Shown here: piece by piece, positions 48,377 to 58,166 of the stretch
Position numbering within the stretch: the stretch's first letter is position 1
Layout of the letters: the number at the start of each line of letters is the position of its first letter
Assembly: GCF_000622145.1 (NCBI RefSeq)
Contig: NZ_JHWH01000026.1
Location: forward strand, 1-64,000
Direction of reading: 5' to 3'
Length of the DNA stretch: 64,000 nt
From: Paracoccus yeei ATCC BAA-599
Lineage (GTDB): Bacteria > Pseudomonadota > Alphaproteobacteria > Rhodobacterales > Rhodobacteraceae
Position numbers and translations under genes: made by a program
The notes under the pieces: generated by a model
Seen by the model: only the letters and a program-made list of their open reading frames with translations
Database searches by the model: none
Told to the model about the DNA's origin: nothing

Positions 48377-48903
48377 CCGTCGCGCTTTTTCATCAGCTCG
48401 GCCAGGTCGGCGAAGGGCTTGCGGGTCTCTTCCTCGGGGGTGGCGGGGGTGGGGTCGAGGCTGGCGCCCTCGGCCCTGGGATAAAGCGGCAGGGCCAGGG
48501 TCAGGGCCTCGACCATCATCGCCTCGATGTCGATGAAGGCGCCCAAGGGCTCCAGCTCGTCATCGCCCATCTCGACCTCGTCGCCCTGCGGGGCTGCGGC
48601 GTGGGGCGAGAAGACGCGGTGGACCTCTTCGATCAGCGCGGTCGAAACCGGGGCCAGGCTGACCACGCAGGGCTGGACCACCTTGGCCGAAAGCTGGGCC
48701 GTCACCTCCCATGCGTCGCTGGGCGCGGGGCGGATTTCGCCGGCAAACCGCAGCGCGGACAGGGCCGACAGCCCCAGTTCGTCCGCGATGGCCGCGCGGG
48801 CCTGCGCGTCGGGCGCCAGCGCGAAGGCCGTGGGCTGGCGGGGGTTGAGCTGCGCGACCCGGTAACGGGACTGCGCGCGCGGCTGGGGATGGGGCGTGGT
48901 CAT
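48373..48903 (-). CDS. yceD: YceD family protein (DUF177)
   Basis: This 176-residue acidic protein has the DUF177 pattern: [20 protein letters not shown] and [20 protein letters not shown]. The family is linked to large-subunit rRNA accumulation. In most bacteria it precedes rpmF and plsX. Here it ends against betA, so that linkage is lost. It is divergent from bamE, as in relatives. Confidence 0.9.
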   Translation of the reverse strand: MTTPHPQPRAQSRYRVAQLNPRQPTAFALAPDAQARAAIADELGLSALSALRFAGEIRPAPSDAWEVTAQLSAKVVQPCVVSLAPVSTALIEEVHRVFSPHAAAPQGDEVEMGDDELEPLGAFIDIEAMMVEALTLALPLYPRAEGASLDPTPATPEEETRKPFADLAELMKKRDG

Positions 48904-49017
48904 GGCGGCTTGCCTTTCCGGGGATTTTCCCCGCTATTGGGACATTCTTGAGCGCGGGGCACGAGTTTGCTAAGTCGGTCCCGCGACGTCAACAGCCGCG
49001 CAGGGGACAGGTGCACG

Positions 49018-49473
49018 ATGAAGATTTCCCGCCGTCAGATCATGGCTTTCACGCTGGTTCTGCCCGCGGCCCTGGCCGGCTGCCAGGCCACCTATCGCAA
49101 CCATGGCTATGTTCCGCCCGACGACCAGCTGGCCCAGGTGGTCGTGGGCCAGACCAAGCAGGCGGATCTGGAGGGGCTGATCGGGCGTCCTTCGGCGCAG
49201 GGTCTGCTGACCGGATCGGCCTGGTATTACGTCGGCTCGCGCTGGCAGTTCTATGGCCTCCGCGAACCGCGCGAGATCGACAGGCAGGTCGTGGCGATCA
49301 GCTTCGATCCCTCGGGCACCGTGACCAATGTCGAGCGGTTCGGGCTTGAGCGGGGCCGCGTCGTCGTTCTGTCGCGCCGCGTGACGGACACCGGCGTCGC
49401 CAGCCTGGGCCTGGCGCGCCAGCTTATGGGCAACGTGGGCCGGGTCGACGCCGCCGATATCCTGGCCGACTGA
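49018..49473 (+). CDS. bamE: Outer-membrane assembly lipoprotein
   Basis: BamE is a lipoprotein of the BAM complex. The 151-residue product has a lipoprotein signal with lipobox LAGC and a SmpA/OmlA domain (LAQVVVGQTKQADLEGLIGRPSAQGLL...WYYV). The start at 49018 (MKISRRQIM) follows GGGGACAGG. It is divergent from yceD. Confidence 0.93.
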   Translation: MKISRRQIMAFTLVLPAALAGCQATYRNHGYVPPDDQLAQVVVGQTKQADLEGLIGRPSAQGLLTGSAWYYVGSRWQFYGLREPREIDRQVVAISFDPSGTVTNVERFGLERGRVVVLSRRVTDTGVASLGLARQLMGNVGRVDAADILAD

Positions 49474-49491
49474 GCCGGCACGCCGCGCCGA

Positions 49492-49878
49492 TCAGTCTGG
49501 CACGAAGCGCAGCGCCACGCCGTTGATGCAGTAGCGCAGCCCGGTCGGCGGCGGGCCGTCGGGGAAGACATGGCCCAGGTGGGCGTCGCAGCGGTGGCAG
49601 CGCACCTCGGTGCGGATCATGCCGTGGCTGGTGTCGCGGTGTTCGTCGATGGCGCCGCCGGGCTTGGAAAAGCTGGGCCAACCGCAATGGCTTTCGAACT
49701 TGGCATCGCCGTCGAACAGGCGCGCGCCGCAACAGACGCATTCGTAATGTCCAGGCACCGCCGGAAAGCCCGGATGGGAAAACGGCCGCTCGGTCCCGGC
49801 CTGGCGGGTCACGCGATAGGTCTCGGGGTCCAGCTCGGCCCGCCACTCGGCATCGGATTTCGTCACTCGATCGGTCAT
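49492..49878 (-). CDS. msrB: Peptide methionine-(R)-S-oxide reductase
   Basis: MsrB reduces methionine-R-sulfoxide in proteins. The 128-residue product has zinc CxxC pairs in [11 protein letters not shown] and [11 protein letters not shown], and the catalytic Cys in [12 protein letters not shown]. It has no signal peptide, so it acts in the cytoplasm. It is convergent with bamE. Confidence 0.96.
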   Translation of the reverse strand: MTDRVTKSDAEWRAELDPETYRVTRQAGTERPFSHPGFPAVPGHYECVCCGARLFDGDAKFESHCGWPSFSKPGGAIDEHRDTSHGMIRTEVRCHRCDAHLGHVFPDGPPPTGLRYCINGVALRFVPD

Positions 49879-49988
49879 CTTTGGCCTTCATTCCCGTTGC
49901 GCTGCTGTTACAAGATAGGTGCAGGGAGGACTGGAACAAGACGGCAGCCCCTGCGCCGCCGTCTTCCCGAGGAATGGGCAGGGGTGCC

Positions 49989-50741
49989 ATGATGGCATTG
50001 CGCAAGGGTCGCTACGAAGCCGCAACCGCCACCTCGGCCGACGAGATCGCCGAGGCGCAGCGCCTGCGGTGGCTGTGTTTCGTGGGTCGGGGCCGGGACG
50101 GGCCGCCCGACGCGCGCGACGCCGACGATTACGACGGCCGCTGCACGCATGTGCTGATTCGCGACATGGCCTCGGGGCGGCTGGTCGCCTGCTTTCGCAT
50201 GCTGACCCTGTCCGGCGGGGCCGAGATCGGCGACAGCTATTCGGCGCGCTACTACAACCTGTCGCGGCTGCACGATTTCACTGGTCGCATGGTCGAGATC
50301 GGGCGCTTCTGCATCCATCCCGAATGGCACGACCCCGACATCCTGCGGCTGGCCTGGGGGGCGCTGGCGCAGCATGTGGACCGGCAGGGGGTCGAGATGC
50401 TGTTCGGCTGCTCCAGCTTCATGGGCACCGACACCCATGGCTACGAGGACGCCTTCGCCATGCTGCGCGAACGCCACCTGGCGCCCAAGCGCTGGCTGCC
50501 GCGCGTCAAGGCGCCCAAGGTGTTCCGCTTTGCCCGCGCGCTGAAACTGCGCAAGCCCGATCCCCGCGCCGCCATGGCCGAGATGCCGCCCCTGTTGCGG
50601 TCCTATCTGGCGATGGGCGGCTGGGTCAGCGACCATGCGGTGGTCGACAGCCAGATGGATACGCTGCATGTCTTCACCGGGCTCGAGATCAGCGCCATTC
50701 CCCCCGGACGGGCAAGACTGTTGCGCGCCGCCGGGGCATAG
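49989..50741 (+). CDS. olsB: Ornithine-acyl-ACP N-acyltransferase
   Basis: OlsB adds a 3-hydroxyacyl chain to ornithine, the first step of ornithine lipid synthesis. The 250-residue GNAT-fold product has the family features [41 protein letters not shown] and [12 protein letters not shown]. The start is one of two adjacent ATGs at 49989. The second enzyme OlsA is not in the window. It is divergent from msrB. Confidence 0.9.
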   Translation: MMALRKGRYEAATATSADEIAEAQRLRWLCFVGRGRDGPPDARDADDYDGRCTHVLIRDMASGRLVACFRMLTLSGGAEIGDSYSARYYNLSRLHDFTGRMVEIGRFCIHPEWHDPDILRLAWGALAQHVDRQGVEMLFGCSSFMGTDTHGYEDAFAMLRERHLAPKRWLPRVKAPKVFRFARALKLRKPDPRAAMAEMPPLLRSYLAMGGWVSDHAVVDSQMDTLHVFTGLEISAIPPGRARLLRAAGA

Positions 50742-50784
50742 GCCGGCTTTGCATCCCGCTGCGGAACCGCCTATGTGCGGCGGC

Positions 50785-51915
50785 ATGAGCGAGAGATTCC
50801 AGTTCCACGTCCAGGCCACCGACGGCCGCGCCCGCACCGGCGTGATCCAGACCCCTCGGGGCGAGATCCGCACCCCCGCCTTCATGCCCGTGGGCACCGC
50901 CGCCACGGTCAAGGCCATGCTGCCGGAATCGGTGCGCGCCACCGGGGCCGACATCCTTTTGGGCAACACCTATCACCTGATGCTGCGCCCCGGGGCCGAA
51001 CGCATCGCGCGCCTGGGCGGCCTGCACCGCTTCATGAACTGGGATCGGCCGATCCTGACCGATTCGGGCGGGTTCCAGGTCATGTCGCTGTCCAGCCTGC
51101 GCAAGCTGACCGAAGAGGGCGTGACCTTTTCCAGCCATGTGGACGGGTCGCGCCATCACCTTTCGCCCGAAACCAGCATGGAAATCCAGCGCCTGCTGGG
51201 CAGCGACATCGTCATGGCCTTCGACGAATGTCCGGCCCTGCCCGCGACCGACGAGGCGGTGGCCAAGTCCATGCGCATGTCGATGCGCTGGGCCCAGCGG
51301 TCGCGCGACGCCTTCGGCGACCGGCCGGGGCACGCGCTGTTCGGCATCATGCAGGGCGGCGTCACCCGCGAGCTGCGCCAGGAAAGCGCCGAGGCGCTGA
51401 AATCCATCGGCTTCGACGGCTACGCCATCGGCGGGCTGGCGGTCGGCGAGGGGCAAGAGGCGATGTTCGGCGTGCTCGACTATGCGCCCGGTTTCCTGCC
51501 CGAAGACAAGCCGCGCTACCTGATGGGCGTGGGCAAGCCCGACGACATCGTCGGCGCCGTGCTGCGCGGCGTCGACATGATGGATTGCGTGCTGCCCTCG
51601 CGTTCCGGGCGCACGGGGCAGGCCTGGACCCGGCGCGGACAGGTCAACATCAAGAACGCGCGCCATGCCGACGATCCGCGGCCGCTGGACGAACATTGCA
51701 GCTGCCCGGCCTGTACCGGCTATTCCCGCGCCTATCTGCACCATGTCTTCCGCTCGGGCGAGATGATCTCGGGCATGCTGCTGACCTGGCACAACCTGCA
51801 TTACTTCCAGGAGCTGATGGCGGGCCTGCGCGGGGCCATTGCGGCGGGCGAACTGGCGGGCTTCGTCGCCGGCTTCGAGGCAATGCGAGCACAGGGCGAC
51901 ATAGAACCGCTGTGA
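50785..51915 (+). CDS. tgt: tRNA-guanine transglycosylase
   Basis: Tgt exchanges the wobble guanine for preQ1 in queuosine tRNAs, including tRNA-Asp. The 376-residue product has catalytic motifs [12 protein letters not shown] and FGIMQGG. The zinc site is [21 protein letters not shown] at 50785 ([10 protein letters not shown]) lies 43 bases after olsB. No queA is adjacent. Confidence 0.97.
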   Translation: MSERFQFHVQATDGRARTGVIQTPRGEIRTPAFMPVGTAATVKAMLPESVRATGADILLGNTYHLMLRPGAERIARLGGLHRFMNWDRPILTDSGGFQVMSLSSLRKLTEEGVTFSSHVDGSRHHLSPETSMEIQRLLGSDIVMAFDECPALPATDEAVAKSMRMSMRWAQRSRDAFGDRPGHALFGIMQGGVTRELRQESAEALKSIGFDGYAIGGLAVGEGQEAMFGVLDYAPGFLPEDKPRYLMGVGKPDDIVGAVLRGVDMMDCVLPSRSGRTGQAWTRRGQVNIKNARHADDPRPLDEHCSCPACTGYSRAYLHHVFRSGEMISGMLLTWHNLHYFQELMAGLRGAIAAGELAGFVAGFEAMRAQGDIEPL

Positions 51916-52008
51916 CGCTGGGTACAGCGCCTTGATTTTTCGCGTCCTCTGTCTCATGGCCGAAGGACGAGATTCGGCGGATGCCCCGCCCGTGCCCGAA
52001 AGAACCAG

Positions 52009-53217
52009 ATGCCCACTGCCAGCCAACCGCGTCCCGAAGACATCCAGACCATCACGACCACGGCCGAACTGGCCGCATTCTGCGACCTGGCCAAGGCGCA
52101 ACCCTATGTCACGCTCGACACCGAATTCCTGCGCGAACGGACCTATTATTCCAAGCTGTGCCTGATCCAGGCCGCGCTACCCCCCGCATCCGGCGCCAAG
52201 GCCGAAGGCGGGCGCGCCGTGCTGATCGACCCGATCGTCGGCACCGACCTGTCGCTGGAACCGCTCTACGACCTTTTCCGCCACAAGGCCACGGTCAAGG
52301 TGTTCCACGCCGCCCGCCAGGATCTTGAGATCTTCTATCACGACGCGGGCGTCCTGCCCGATCCGCTGTTCGACACCCAGATCGCCGCCATGGTCTGCGG
52401 CTTCGGCGAACAGGTCGGATACGAGACGCTGGTGAAAAAGATCGCGCGCCAGCCGCTCGACAAGTCCTCGCGCTTCACCGACTGGTCGCACCGGCCGCTG
52501 TCGGACGCGCAGGCGGCCTATGCGCTGGCCGACGTGACGCATCTGCGCGCCATCTACGAATTCCTGGAAGGCCAGTTGCAAAAGACCGGCCGCGCCCCCT
52601 GGCTTCAGGAAGAGGTCGCGGTCCTGCTGAACCCCGAAACCTACATCACCCGCCCCGAAGAGGCGTGGGAACGGGTGCGCACCCGCTCGGGGTCGCCGCG
52701 GTTCCTGGCGGTGGTGCGCGAACTGGCGCGGTTCCGCGAAACCTATGCGCAGGAACGCGACATTCCCCGTTCGCGCGTGTTCAAGGACGACGCGCTGGTG
52801 GAGCTCGCCTCGACCAAGCCCCTGACCGAGGCTGACCTGGCCAAGTCGCGCCTGCTGCTGCGCGACGCGCGCCGGGGCGACATCGCGAACGGCATCCTCG
52901 CCGCCGTCAAGGCCGGGCTCGAGGCCAAGGACCTGCCCCGTCCCGCGCCCGAGGAACCTGGCCGGCCCGGCAATGCCGCGCTGGCCGACCTGCTGCGCGT
53001 GCTGCTGAAGGCCAAGTCCGACGAGACGGGCGTCGCGCCGCGCCTGATCGCCTCGGCGGCCGAACTGGACGCCATCGCATCGGGCGCGCGCGACCTGCCG
53101 GCTCTGACCGGCTGGCGGGCCGAGGTCTTTGGCCACGACGCGCTGCGGCTGGCCTCGGGGGAAATCGCGCTGTCGGCCGTGGGCGGCGCGGTACGGGTGG
53201 TGCCGGTCGGGGGCTGA
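52009..53217 (+). CDS. rnd: Ribonuclease D
   Basis: RNase D is a 3'-5' exonuclease that matures tRNA and other stable RNA. The 402-residue product has the DEDD exonuclease motifs TLDTEFLRERTYYSKLCLIQ, FHAARQDLEIFY and a YALADVTHL segment. HRDC-like helical domains follow. ATG at 52009 is in the context AACCAG with no strong ribosome-binding site. Confidence 0.95.
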   Translation: MPTASQPRPEDIQTITTTAELAAFCDLAKAQPYVTLDTEFLRERTYYSKLCLIQAALPPASGAKAEGGRAVLIDPIVGTDLSLEPLYDLFRHKATVKVFHAARQDLEIFYHDAGVLPDPLFDTQIAAMVCGFGEQVGYETLVKKIARQPLDKSSRFTDWSHRPLSDAQAAYALADVTHLRAIYEFLEGQLQKTGRAPWLQEEVAVLLNPETYITRPEEAWERVRTRSGSPRFLAVVRELARFRETYAQERDIPRSRVFKDDALVELASTKPLTEADLAKSRLLLRDARRGDIANGILAAVKAGLEAKDLPRPAPEEPGRPGNAALADLLRVLLKAKSDETGVAPRLIASAAELDAIASGARDLPALTGWRAEVFGHDALRLASGEIALSAVGGAVRVVPVGG

Positions 53218-53225
53218 GCGCCCCG

Positions 53226-53717
53226 CTAGTCGTCCCGTGCGTCGCGCAGCACCGGCGTCACCAGCAGCCGGATCAGCACCAGCACCACCATCGCCATGCC
53301 GGTGGCCATGATGCCCAGCAGCAGGTCGCCCGTGCCGCAGCACAGCCCGATGGCGCCGCACAGCCACATCGAGGCGCCCGTGGTGATGCCGCGCACGCTG
53401 CCCTTGTTGATGACGATGGACCCCGCGGCCAGAAAGGCCACGCCCGCGGTCACCGCCTCGATCAGGCGCAGGGGGTCGGTGCGCTGCTGGTCCTCGTTGA
53501 CATGGCTGAAGTCGACCAGCTCCATGGCGACCAGCGTGAACACGGCCGCCGCCAGCGAAATCAGCATATGCGTGCGCAGCCCGGCGGCCCGGGCCTTGAT
53601 CTCGCGTTCCCAGCCGATGATGCCGCCCAGCAGCACCGCCATGCTCAGCCGCAGGGCGACGATGGGCAGGGGCAGGGTGATGGGGCGGGAAAACTCCTCG
53701 GCCAGGGCTTGCAGCAT
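53226..53717 (-). CDS. MgtC/SapB family membrane protein
   Basis: This 163-residue protein has four to five membrane segments and the family motif LLGGIIGWEREIKARAAGLRTHMLISLAAAVFTLV. MgtC proteins are linked to magnesium limitation and modulation of the F-type ATPase. This is a short form without the C-terminal cytoplasmic domain. It starts 4 bases after hisE, so it may be read from the his message. Confidence 0.88.
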   Translation of the reverse strand: MLQALAEEFSRPITLPLPIVALRLSMAVLLGGIIGWEREIKARAAGLRTHMLISLAAAVFTLVAMELVDFSHVNEDQQRTDPLRLIEAVTAGVAFLAAGSIVINKGSVRGITTGASMWLCGAIGLCCGTGDLLLGIMATGMAMVVLVLIRLLVTPVLRDARDD

Positions 53718-53721
53718 CGTA

Positions 53722-54030
53722 TCACTTTCGTGACGCTTTTTCGTCAATGCCCGAACGCCCCTCGCGGCGGTCCAGTTCACTCTCGACATCGGCCAGCGTC
53801 ACGCCGCGCGCGGCCAGCATCACCAGCAGGTGGTACAGCACGTCCGCCGCCTCGGCGACCAGCTTGTCGCGGTCCCCCCTGACGGCCTCGATGATGGCCT
53901 CGACGGCCTCCTCGCCGAATTTCTCGGCGCATTTCTCGGGGCCCTTCGACAAGAGCTTGGCGGTCCAGCTGGTGTCGGGGTCGGCATCCCTGCGCGTGAC
54001 GATGGTTTCGGCCAGACGGTGAATGCTCAT
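53722..54030 (-). CDS. hisE: Phosphoribosyl-ATP pyrophosphohydrolase
   Basis: HisE is the second step of histidine synthesis. The 102-residue product has the MazG-like pattern KKxxEE-type helices: [37 protein letters not shown]. It overlaps hisF by 4 bases. The companion hisI is elsewhere. Confidence 0.96.
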   Translation of the reverse strand: MSIHRLAETIVTRRDADPDTSWTAKLLSKGPEKCAEKFGEEAVEAIIEAVRGDRDKLVAEAADVLYHLLVMLAARGVTLADVESELDRREGRSGIDEKASRK

Positions 54031-54788
54031 GTCAGCCTCATCGGGATGCCCGCGGCGGCCATGTGCTCCTTGGCCTCGCGCACGGTGAAGGTGCCGAAGT
54101 GAAAGATGGATGCCGCCAGCACGGCGCTGGCATGGCCCAGTGTCACGCCCTCGGCCAGGTGGTCCAGAGTCCCGACCCCACCCGAGGCGATGACCGGCAC
54201 ATTGACCGCATCGGCCACGGCGCGGGTCAGGGGAATGTTGAAGCCGGCCTTGGTGCCGTCGCGGTCCATGCTGGTCAGCAGGATCTCGCCCGCGCCCTTG
54301 GCCGCAACGGTGCGGGCGAATTCCACGGCGTCGATGCCGGTGGGCTTGCGGCCGCCATGGGTAAAGATCTCCCATTTGCCGGGGGCAACGGTCTTGGCGT
54401 CGATGGCGCAGACGATACACTGGCTGCCGAAACGGTCGGCGGCCTCGGCGATGACGTCCGGATTCGCCACGGCGGCCGAGTTGAAGCTGACCTTGTCGGC
54501 GCCGGCCAGCAGCAGGGCGCGCACGTCCTGGTGGCTGCGCACGCCCCCGCCCACCGTCAGCGGCACGAAACAGGCCTCGGCCGTGCGCGTGACCAGGTCG
54601 AACATGGTGCCGCGGTTCTCATGCGTGGCGTGGATGTCCAGAAAGCAGATCTCGTCCGCGCCGGCCGCGTCATAGGCGCGCGCCGCCTCGACCGGATCGC
54701 CCGCGTCGCGCAGGTCCACGAAATTCACGCCCTTGACCACGCGGCCGTCGGCCACGTCTAGGCAGGGGATCACCCGGATCTTCAGCAT
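54027..54788 (-). CDS. hisF: Imidazole glycerol phosphate synthase, cyclase subunit
   Basis: HisF forms IGP and AICAR with ammonia passed from HisH. The 253-residue TIM barrel has the catalytic Asp in [15 protein letters not shown] and the second in [12 protein letters not shown]. It lies 4 bases after hisA. Confidence 0.98.
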   Translation of the reverse strand: MLKIRVIPCLDVADGRVVKGVNFVDLRDAGDPVEAARAYDAAGADEICFLDIHATHENRGTMFDLVTRTAEACFVPLTVGGGVRSHQDVRALLLAGADKVSFNSAAVANPDVIAEAADRFGSQCIVCAIDAKTVAPGKWEIFTHGGRKPTGIDAVEFARTVAAKGAGEILLTSMDRDGTKAGFNIPLTRAVADAVNVPVIASGGVGTLDHLAEGVTLGHASAVLAASIFHFGTFTVREAKEHMAAAGIPMRLT

Positions 54789-54792
54789 GCCG

Positions 54793-55512
54793 TCACCCCT
54801 TCAGCGCGCGCAGCGCCTCGGACAGATTGATCGCCCCATCATAAAGCGCCCGGCCCGAGATCGCACCCGCAATCGCCCGCGTCTCGCGCAGGGCCAGCAG
54901 GTCCTGCATCGAACTGACCCCGCCCGAGGCGATGACCGGGATCGTCACCGCCCGGGCCAGCGCCTCGGTCGCGGCGATGTTGGGGCCTTGCATGGCGCCG
55001 TCGCGGTCGATGTCGGTGTAGATGATCGCGGCGACGCCCGCGTCCTCGAACTGGCGCGCCAGGTCGACGGCCATCACGTCCGTCTCCTCGGCCCAGCCGC
55101 GCGTCGCGACGCGGCCCCCGCGCGCGTCGATGCCGACCGCGATCTTGCCGGGAAAGGCCAGCGCCGCCTCGCGCACCAGCGACGGGTTCTCGACCGCGAC
55201 CGTGCCCAGGATCACCCGCGACAGCCCGCGCTCCAGCCAGCCCTCGATGGTCGCCATGTCGCGGATGCCGCCGCCCAGCTGGGCGGGCACGGTGACGGCG
55301 GCCAGGATCGCCCCGACCGCCTCGGCATTGACCGGATGGCCGGCGAATGCGCCGTTCAGGTCGACCAGATGCAGCCATTCCGCGCCCGCGTCCTGGAACG
55401 CCCGCGCCTGCGCTGCGGGGTCGTCGCCAAAGACGGTCGCCGCCTCCATGTCGCCGCGCAGCAGCCGCACGCAGTTGCCGTCCTTGAGGTCGATGGCGGG
55501 GTACAGGATCAT
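54793..55512 (-). CDS. hisA: Phosphoribosylformimino-AICAR ribotide isomerase
   Basis: HisA is the sugar isomerase before HisF. The 239-residue TIM barrel has catalytic Asp in [14 protein letters not shown] and in [14 protein letters not shown]. It starts a separate block of the cluster, because an opposing pseudogene lies between it and hisH. Confidence 0.98.
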   Translation of the reverse strand: MILYPAIDLKDGNCVRLLRGDMEAATVFGDDPAAQARAFQDAGAEWLHLVDLNGAFAGHPVNAEAVGAILAAVTVPAQLGGGIRDMATIEGWLERGLSRVILGTVAVENPSLVREAALAFPGKIAVGIDARGGRVATRGWAEETDVMAVDLARQFEDAGVAAIIYTDIDRDGAMQGPNIAATEALARAVTIPVIASGGVSSMQDLLALRETRAIAGAISGRALYDGAINLSEALRALKG

Positions 55513-55650
55513 CGTCTTACTCCTCGTGTCTGCGGCCCCTTTGCCACAGCCCGGCCCGATCCGAAAGGGGCGGGGCCCTCACGCCACGTCAGGCTTGATC
55601 GCGGCCCCGTGCGCCCGCCATCCTCGGCGGCAGGGAAGCGGAGGAATCAC

Positions 55651-56036
55651 ATGAAATCACTGGCAATGGCCGCCCTGCTGGCGCTGGCCGCCGGCGCCGC
55701 GGGCGCGCAGGGATCTCGGGCATCTTCCAGACCCAGGCCAATGACGAAGGCAATTTCGGCACCGTCCAGTTCTATGATTGCGGCGGCCGCTACTGCGGCA
55801 AGCTGCTGAAAAGCTACGACAGGGCAGGCAAGGAGATCGCCTCGCCCCACGCCGGCAAGAACATCGTCGCGAACATGACCGACGACGGCGGCGGCAGCTT
55901 TTCGGGCGGCACGATCTGGGACCCGGGCGCGAACAAGACCTACAAGTCCAAGATGACGCTCGAGGGCAAGGTGCTCAAGGTCTCGGGCTGCATCTCGGTG
56001 TTTTGCCGCACCCAGACCTGGAAGCGGCTCAAGTAG
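55651..56036 (+). pseudogene. DUF2147 family exported protein, broken by a frameshift
   Basis: ATG 55651, preceded by GCGGAGGAA, opens a good signal peptide (MKSLAMAALLALAAGAAGAQ). The mature part, however, reads in another frame from about 55713: ISGIFQTQANDEGNFG, FYDCGGRYCGKLL, GGTIWDPGANKTYKSKM and SVFCRTQTWKRLK, then TAG at 56034-56036. That is typical DUF2147. Start to stop is 386 bases, two more than a multiple of three, so one base is missing near 55708-55714 (CAGGGATC). It is either a real inactivating deletion or a sequencing error. The gene is antisense inside the his cluster. Confidence 0.85.
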
Positions 56037-56038
56037 CA

Positions 56039-56059
56039 TTCACCGTTTTCCAAATACCC
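56039..56059 (-). repeat. GGGTATTTG-family 3' repeat, copy after hisH
   Basis: On the minus strand this reads GGGTATTTGGAAAACGGTGA (then A), matching copy 2 at every position. It lies 45 bases after the hisH stop and just after a hairpin at 56069-56089. Three bases on the other side is the stop of the DUF2147 pseudogene. Confidence 0.8.
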
Positions 56060-56068
56060 TCCGGGGGT

Positions 56069-56089
56069 CCGGGGGCGGAAAGCCCCCGG
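56069..56089 (-). terminator. Hairpin after hisH
   Basis: A perfect 8-bp stem CCGGGGGC/GCCCCCGG with a five-base loop begins 15 bases after hisH. No T tract follows, so it may slow or protect rather than terminate. Confidence 0.5.
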
Positions 56090-56103
56090 CGCCAGGGCAA
56101 GAC

Positions 56104-56733
56104 TCAGGGGCGCCAGCGCAGGAAATTGCCGATGATGCGCAGGCCGACGGCCTGCGACTTCTCGGGGTGGAACTGGCAGCCCACGATATTGCCCCGGCCG
56201 ACCACCGCCGTCACCGGCCCGCCGTAATCGGCGGTCGCCAGCAGGTCGGCGGGATCCGTCACCCGGAACTGCCAGCTGTGGACGAAATAGGCGTGATCGC
56301 CCGTTGCCACGCCCTCCAGCACCGGGTGGGGGCGCAGAATGGCCAGGTCGTTCCAGCCCATGTGCGGCACCTTCAGCCCCGGCGCGTCGATCGCCTCGAT
56401 CTCGCCGCCGATCCAGCCCAGGCCCGGAGTGTCGCGGTATTCGTGCCCGACCTCGGCCAGCATCTGCATGCCGACGCAGATCCCCATGAAGGGCACGGCG
56501 CGGGCCGCGACCGCCGCCTGCAGCGCCTCGACCATGCCCGGCACGGCGTCCAGCGCCGCGCGGCAGGCCGGAAAGGCGCCGTCGCCGGGCAGCACCACCC
56601 GGTCGGCCCGGGCCACGACATCGGGGTCCGAGGTCACCACCACCTCGGCCCCGGTCTCGCGCCCCATCAGGGCAAAGGCCTTCTCCGCCGAATGCAGGTT
56701 GCCGCTGTCGTAATCGACCAGCGCCACCCGCAT
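56104..56733 (-). CDS. hisH: Imidazole glycerol phosphate synthase, glutaminase subunit
   Basis: HisH supplies ammonia to HisF. The 209-residue class I amidotransferase has the nucleophile Cys in MGICVGMQML and the His-Glu pair in CQFHPEKSQ. ATG at 56733 overlaps the hisB stop (TGATG). Confidence 0.97.
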   Translation of the reverse strand: MRVALVDYDSGNLHSAEKAFALMGRETGAEVVVTSDPDVVARADRVVLPGDGAFPACRAALDAVPGMVEALQAAVAARAVPFMGICVGMQMLAEVGHEYRDTPGLGWIGGEIEAIDAPGLKVPHMGWNDLAILRPHPVLEGVATGDHAYFVHSWQFRVTDPADLLATADYGGPVTAVVGRGNIVGCQFHPEKSQAVGLRIIGNFLRWRP

Positions 56734-57320
56734 CACAGCGCCCCCTTGGTCGAGGGCAGCACGCCCGCCATGCGCGGGTCGGGCTCGACCGCCTCGCGCA
56801 GCGCGCGGGCCACGGCCTTGAAGGCGGCTTCGGCGATGTGATGGGCGTTCAGCCCGTGGATGCGGTCCACATGCAGCGTGATCCCGCCATGCGTGGACAG
56901 CGCCTGAAAGAACTCGCGCACCAGTTCGGTGTCGAAGCTGCCGATCTTTTCGCGCGGGAACTCCACGTTCCAGACCAGATAGGGCCGCCCCGACAGGTCG
57001 AGCGCCGCCGCGACCTGCGCATCGTCCATCGCCAGGTGAAAGCGGCCATAGCGGCGGATGCCGGTCTTGTCGCCCAGGGCGCGCACCAGCGCCTGGCCCA
57101 GCGCGATGCCGGTGTCCTCGACCGTGTGGTGGTCGTCGATGTGCAGGTCGCCCTTGGCCCGCACCGTCAGGTCGATCAGCGAATGGCGCGACAGCTGGTC
57201 CAGCATGTGGTCGAAGAAGCCGACGCCGGTCTGGTTGTCGTACCGCCCGGTCCCGTCAAGGTTCACCGTGACCTCGATCCGGGTCTCGGCCGTCTCGCGG
57301 GTGATGGATGCGCTGCGCAT
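56733..57320 (-). CDS. hisB: Imidazoleglycerol-phosphate dehydratase
   Basis: HisB removes water from IGP. The 195-residue monofunctional product has the metal motifs [16 protein letters not shown] and [10 protein letters not shown], and the second set in [10 protein letters not shown]. It is the first gene of the cluster and is divergent from the coiled-coil gene. Confidence 0.97.
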   Translation of the reverse strand: MRSASITRETAETRIEVTVNLDGTGRYDNQTGVGFFDHMLDQLSRHSLIDLTVRAKGDLHIDDHHTVEDTGIALGQALVRALGDKTGIRRYGRFHLAMDDAQVAAALDLSGRPYLVWNVEFPREKIGSFDTELVREFFQALSTHGGITLHVDRIHGLNAHHIAEAAFKAVARALREAVEPDPRMAGVLPSTKGAL

Positions 57321-57518
57321 GTCGCGTCTCTCCGTGGTTCTGGCCCTGGTTCTGGCTCGGGCGCCTTATACGCGGGGCGGGGCGGGGTGAAAAGCCGCGG
57401 CAGGGGCCCGCTGCAGGCAGGCCATTGCGGCTGCCATGCCAGCACGTCCTTGTCATATGGCCGCTGCGATGCCAGAAAAGTTCATGACCTGGACGACGAC
57501 CGAAAGGAACCCTGGCCG

Positions 57519-58163
57519 ATGAACGCCGACCTGACCGCCAGCGAGAAACGGCTGATCGCCGCGCTTGACCGCATCGACCAGTTCATTGACCGGGCGGGCG
57601 CGGCCCGTCAGGCTCCCCCCGATGCCGCCGCCGACGCCGCTGCGGCCGAGGCCGAGGAGGAGGCCCAGCGCCTGGCCACGGAACTGGCCGCGCTGCGCGA
57701 CAGCCACGCCGCCGCCCTGGCCGAGCTCGAGGCGCGGCTGGCCGCGTCCGAGGACGCGCTGTCCCACGCCAACGACCGCCTTGCCGCCGCCGGCGAGGAG
57801 GCCGCGCGCCTCGCCATGGCCAACGAGGCCCTGGCCGAGGCGAACCGCAGGCTGATCGGCCCCCCGGGCCCCGAGCCCGACGAGATCCGCCGCGCGCTCG
57901 AGGCCGAGGTGGACGCCCTGCGCCAGGCGCGCGCCGCCGAGATCGGCCAGATCGGGGATATCGTGGACACCCTGGACCGGATGATCGGCGACCAGGGCGG
58001 GGCGGATGACCAGCCCGGCGCCGAGGCCGATCCGCTTGGCCCCGCCGATACGGGCCCCGCTGTGATCGAAACGCCGGTGACCATGTCGCCCGCCTCGACC
58101 GCGCAGGTCGGGCAGGGCGGCGACGCGCAGATGGCGGACGAAACGGATCAGGAAAGGGGCTGA
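57519..58163 (+). CDS. Acidic coiled-coil protein upstream of zapA
   Basis: This 214-residue protein has a long Ala/Glu-rich coiled coil (residues about 40-125), a more ordered segment RRALEAEVDALRQARAAEIGQIGDIVDTLDRMIG, and an acidic disordered tail. I do not recognise a family. It is 3 bases upstream of zapA, so it may act in division or partner with ZapA; this is inference from position. AAAGGAA lies upstream of the ATG. Confidence 0.78.
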   Translation: MNADLTASEKRLIAALDRIDQFIDRAGAARQAPPDAAADAAAAEAEEEAQRLATELAALRDSHAAALAELEARLAASEDALSHANDRLAAAGEEAARLAMANEALAEANRRLIGPPGPEPDEIRRALEAEVDALRQARAAEIGQIGDIVDTLDRMIGDQGGADDQPGAEADPLGPADTGPAVIETPVTMSPASTAQVGQGGDAQMADETDQERG

Positions 58164-58166
58164 ACC

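Noticed and set aside
54733-55809. An open plus-strand frame that runs through hisA and into the DUF2147 signal peptide.
   Set aside because: Most of it is antisense to hisA. Only the last part from ATG 55651 is plausible coding, and it leads out of frame with the DUF2147 domain.
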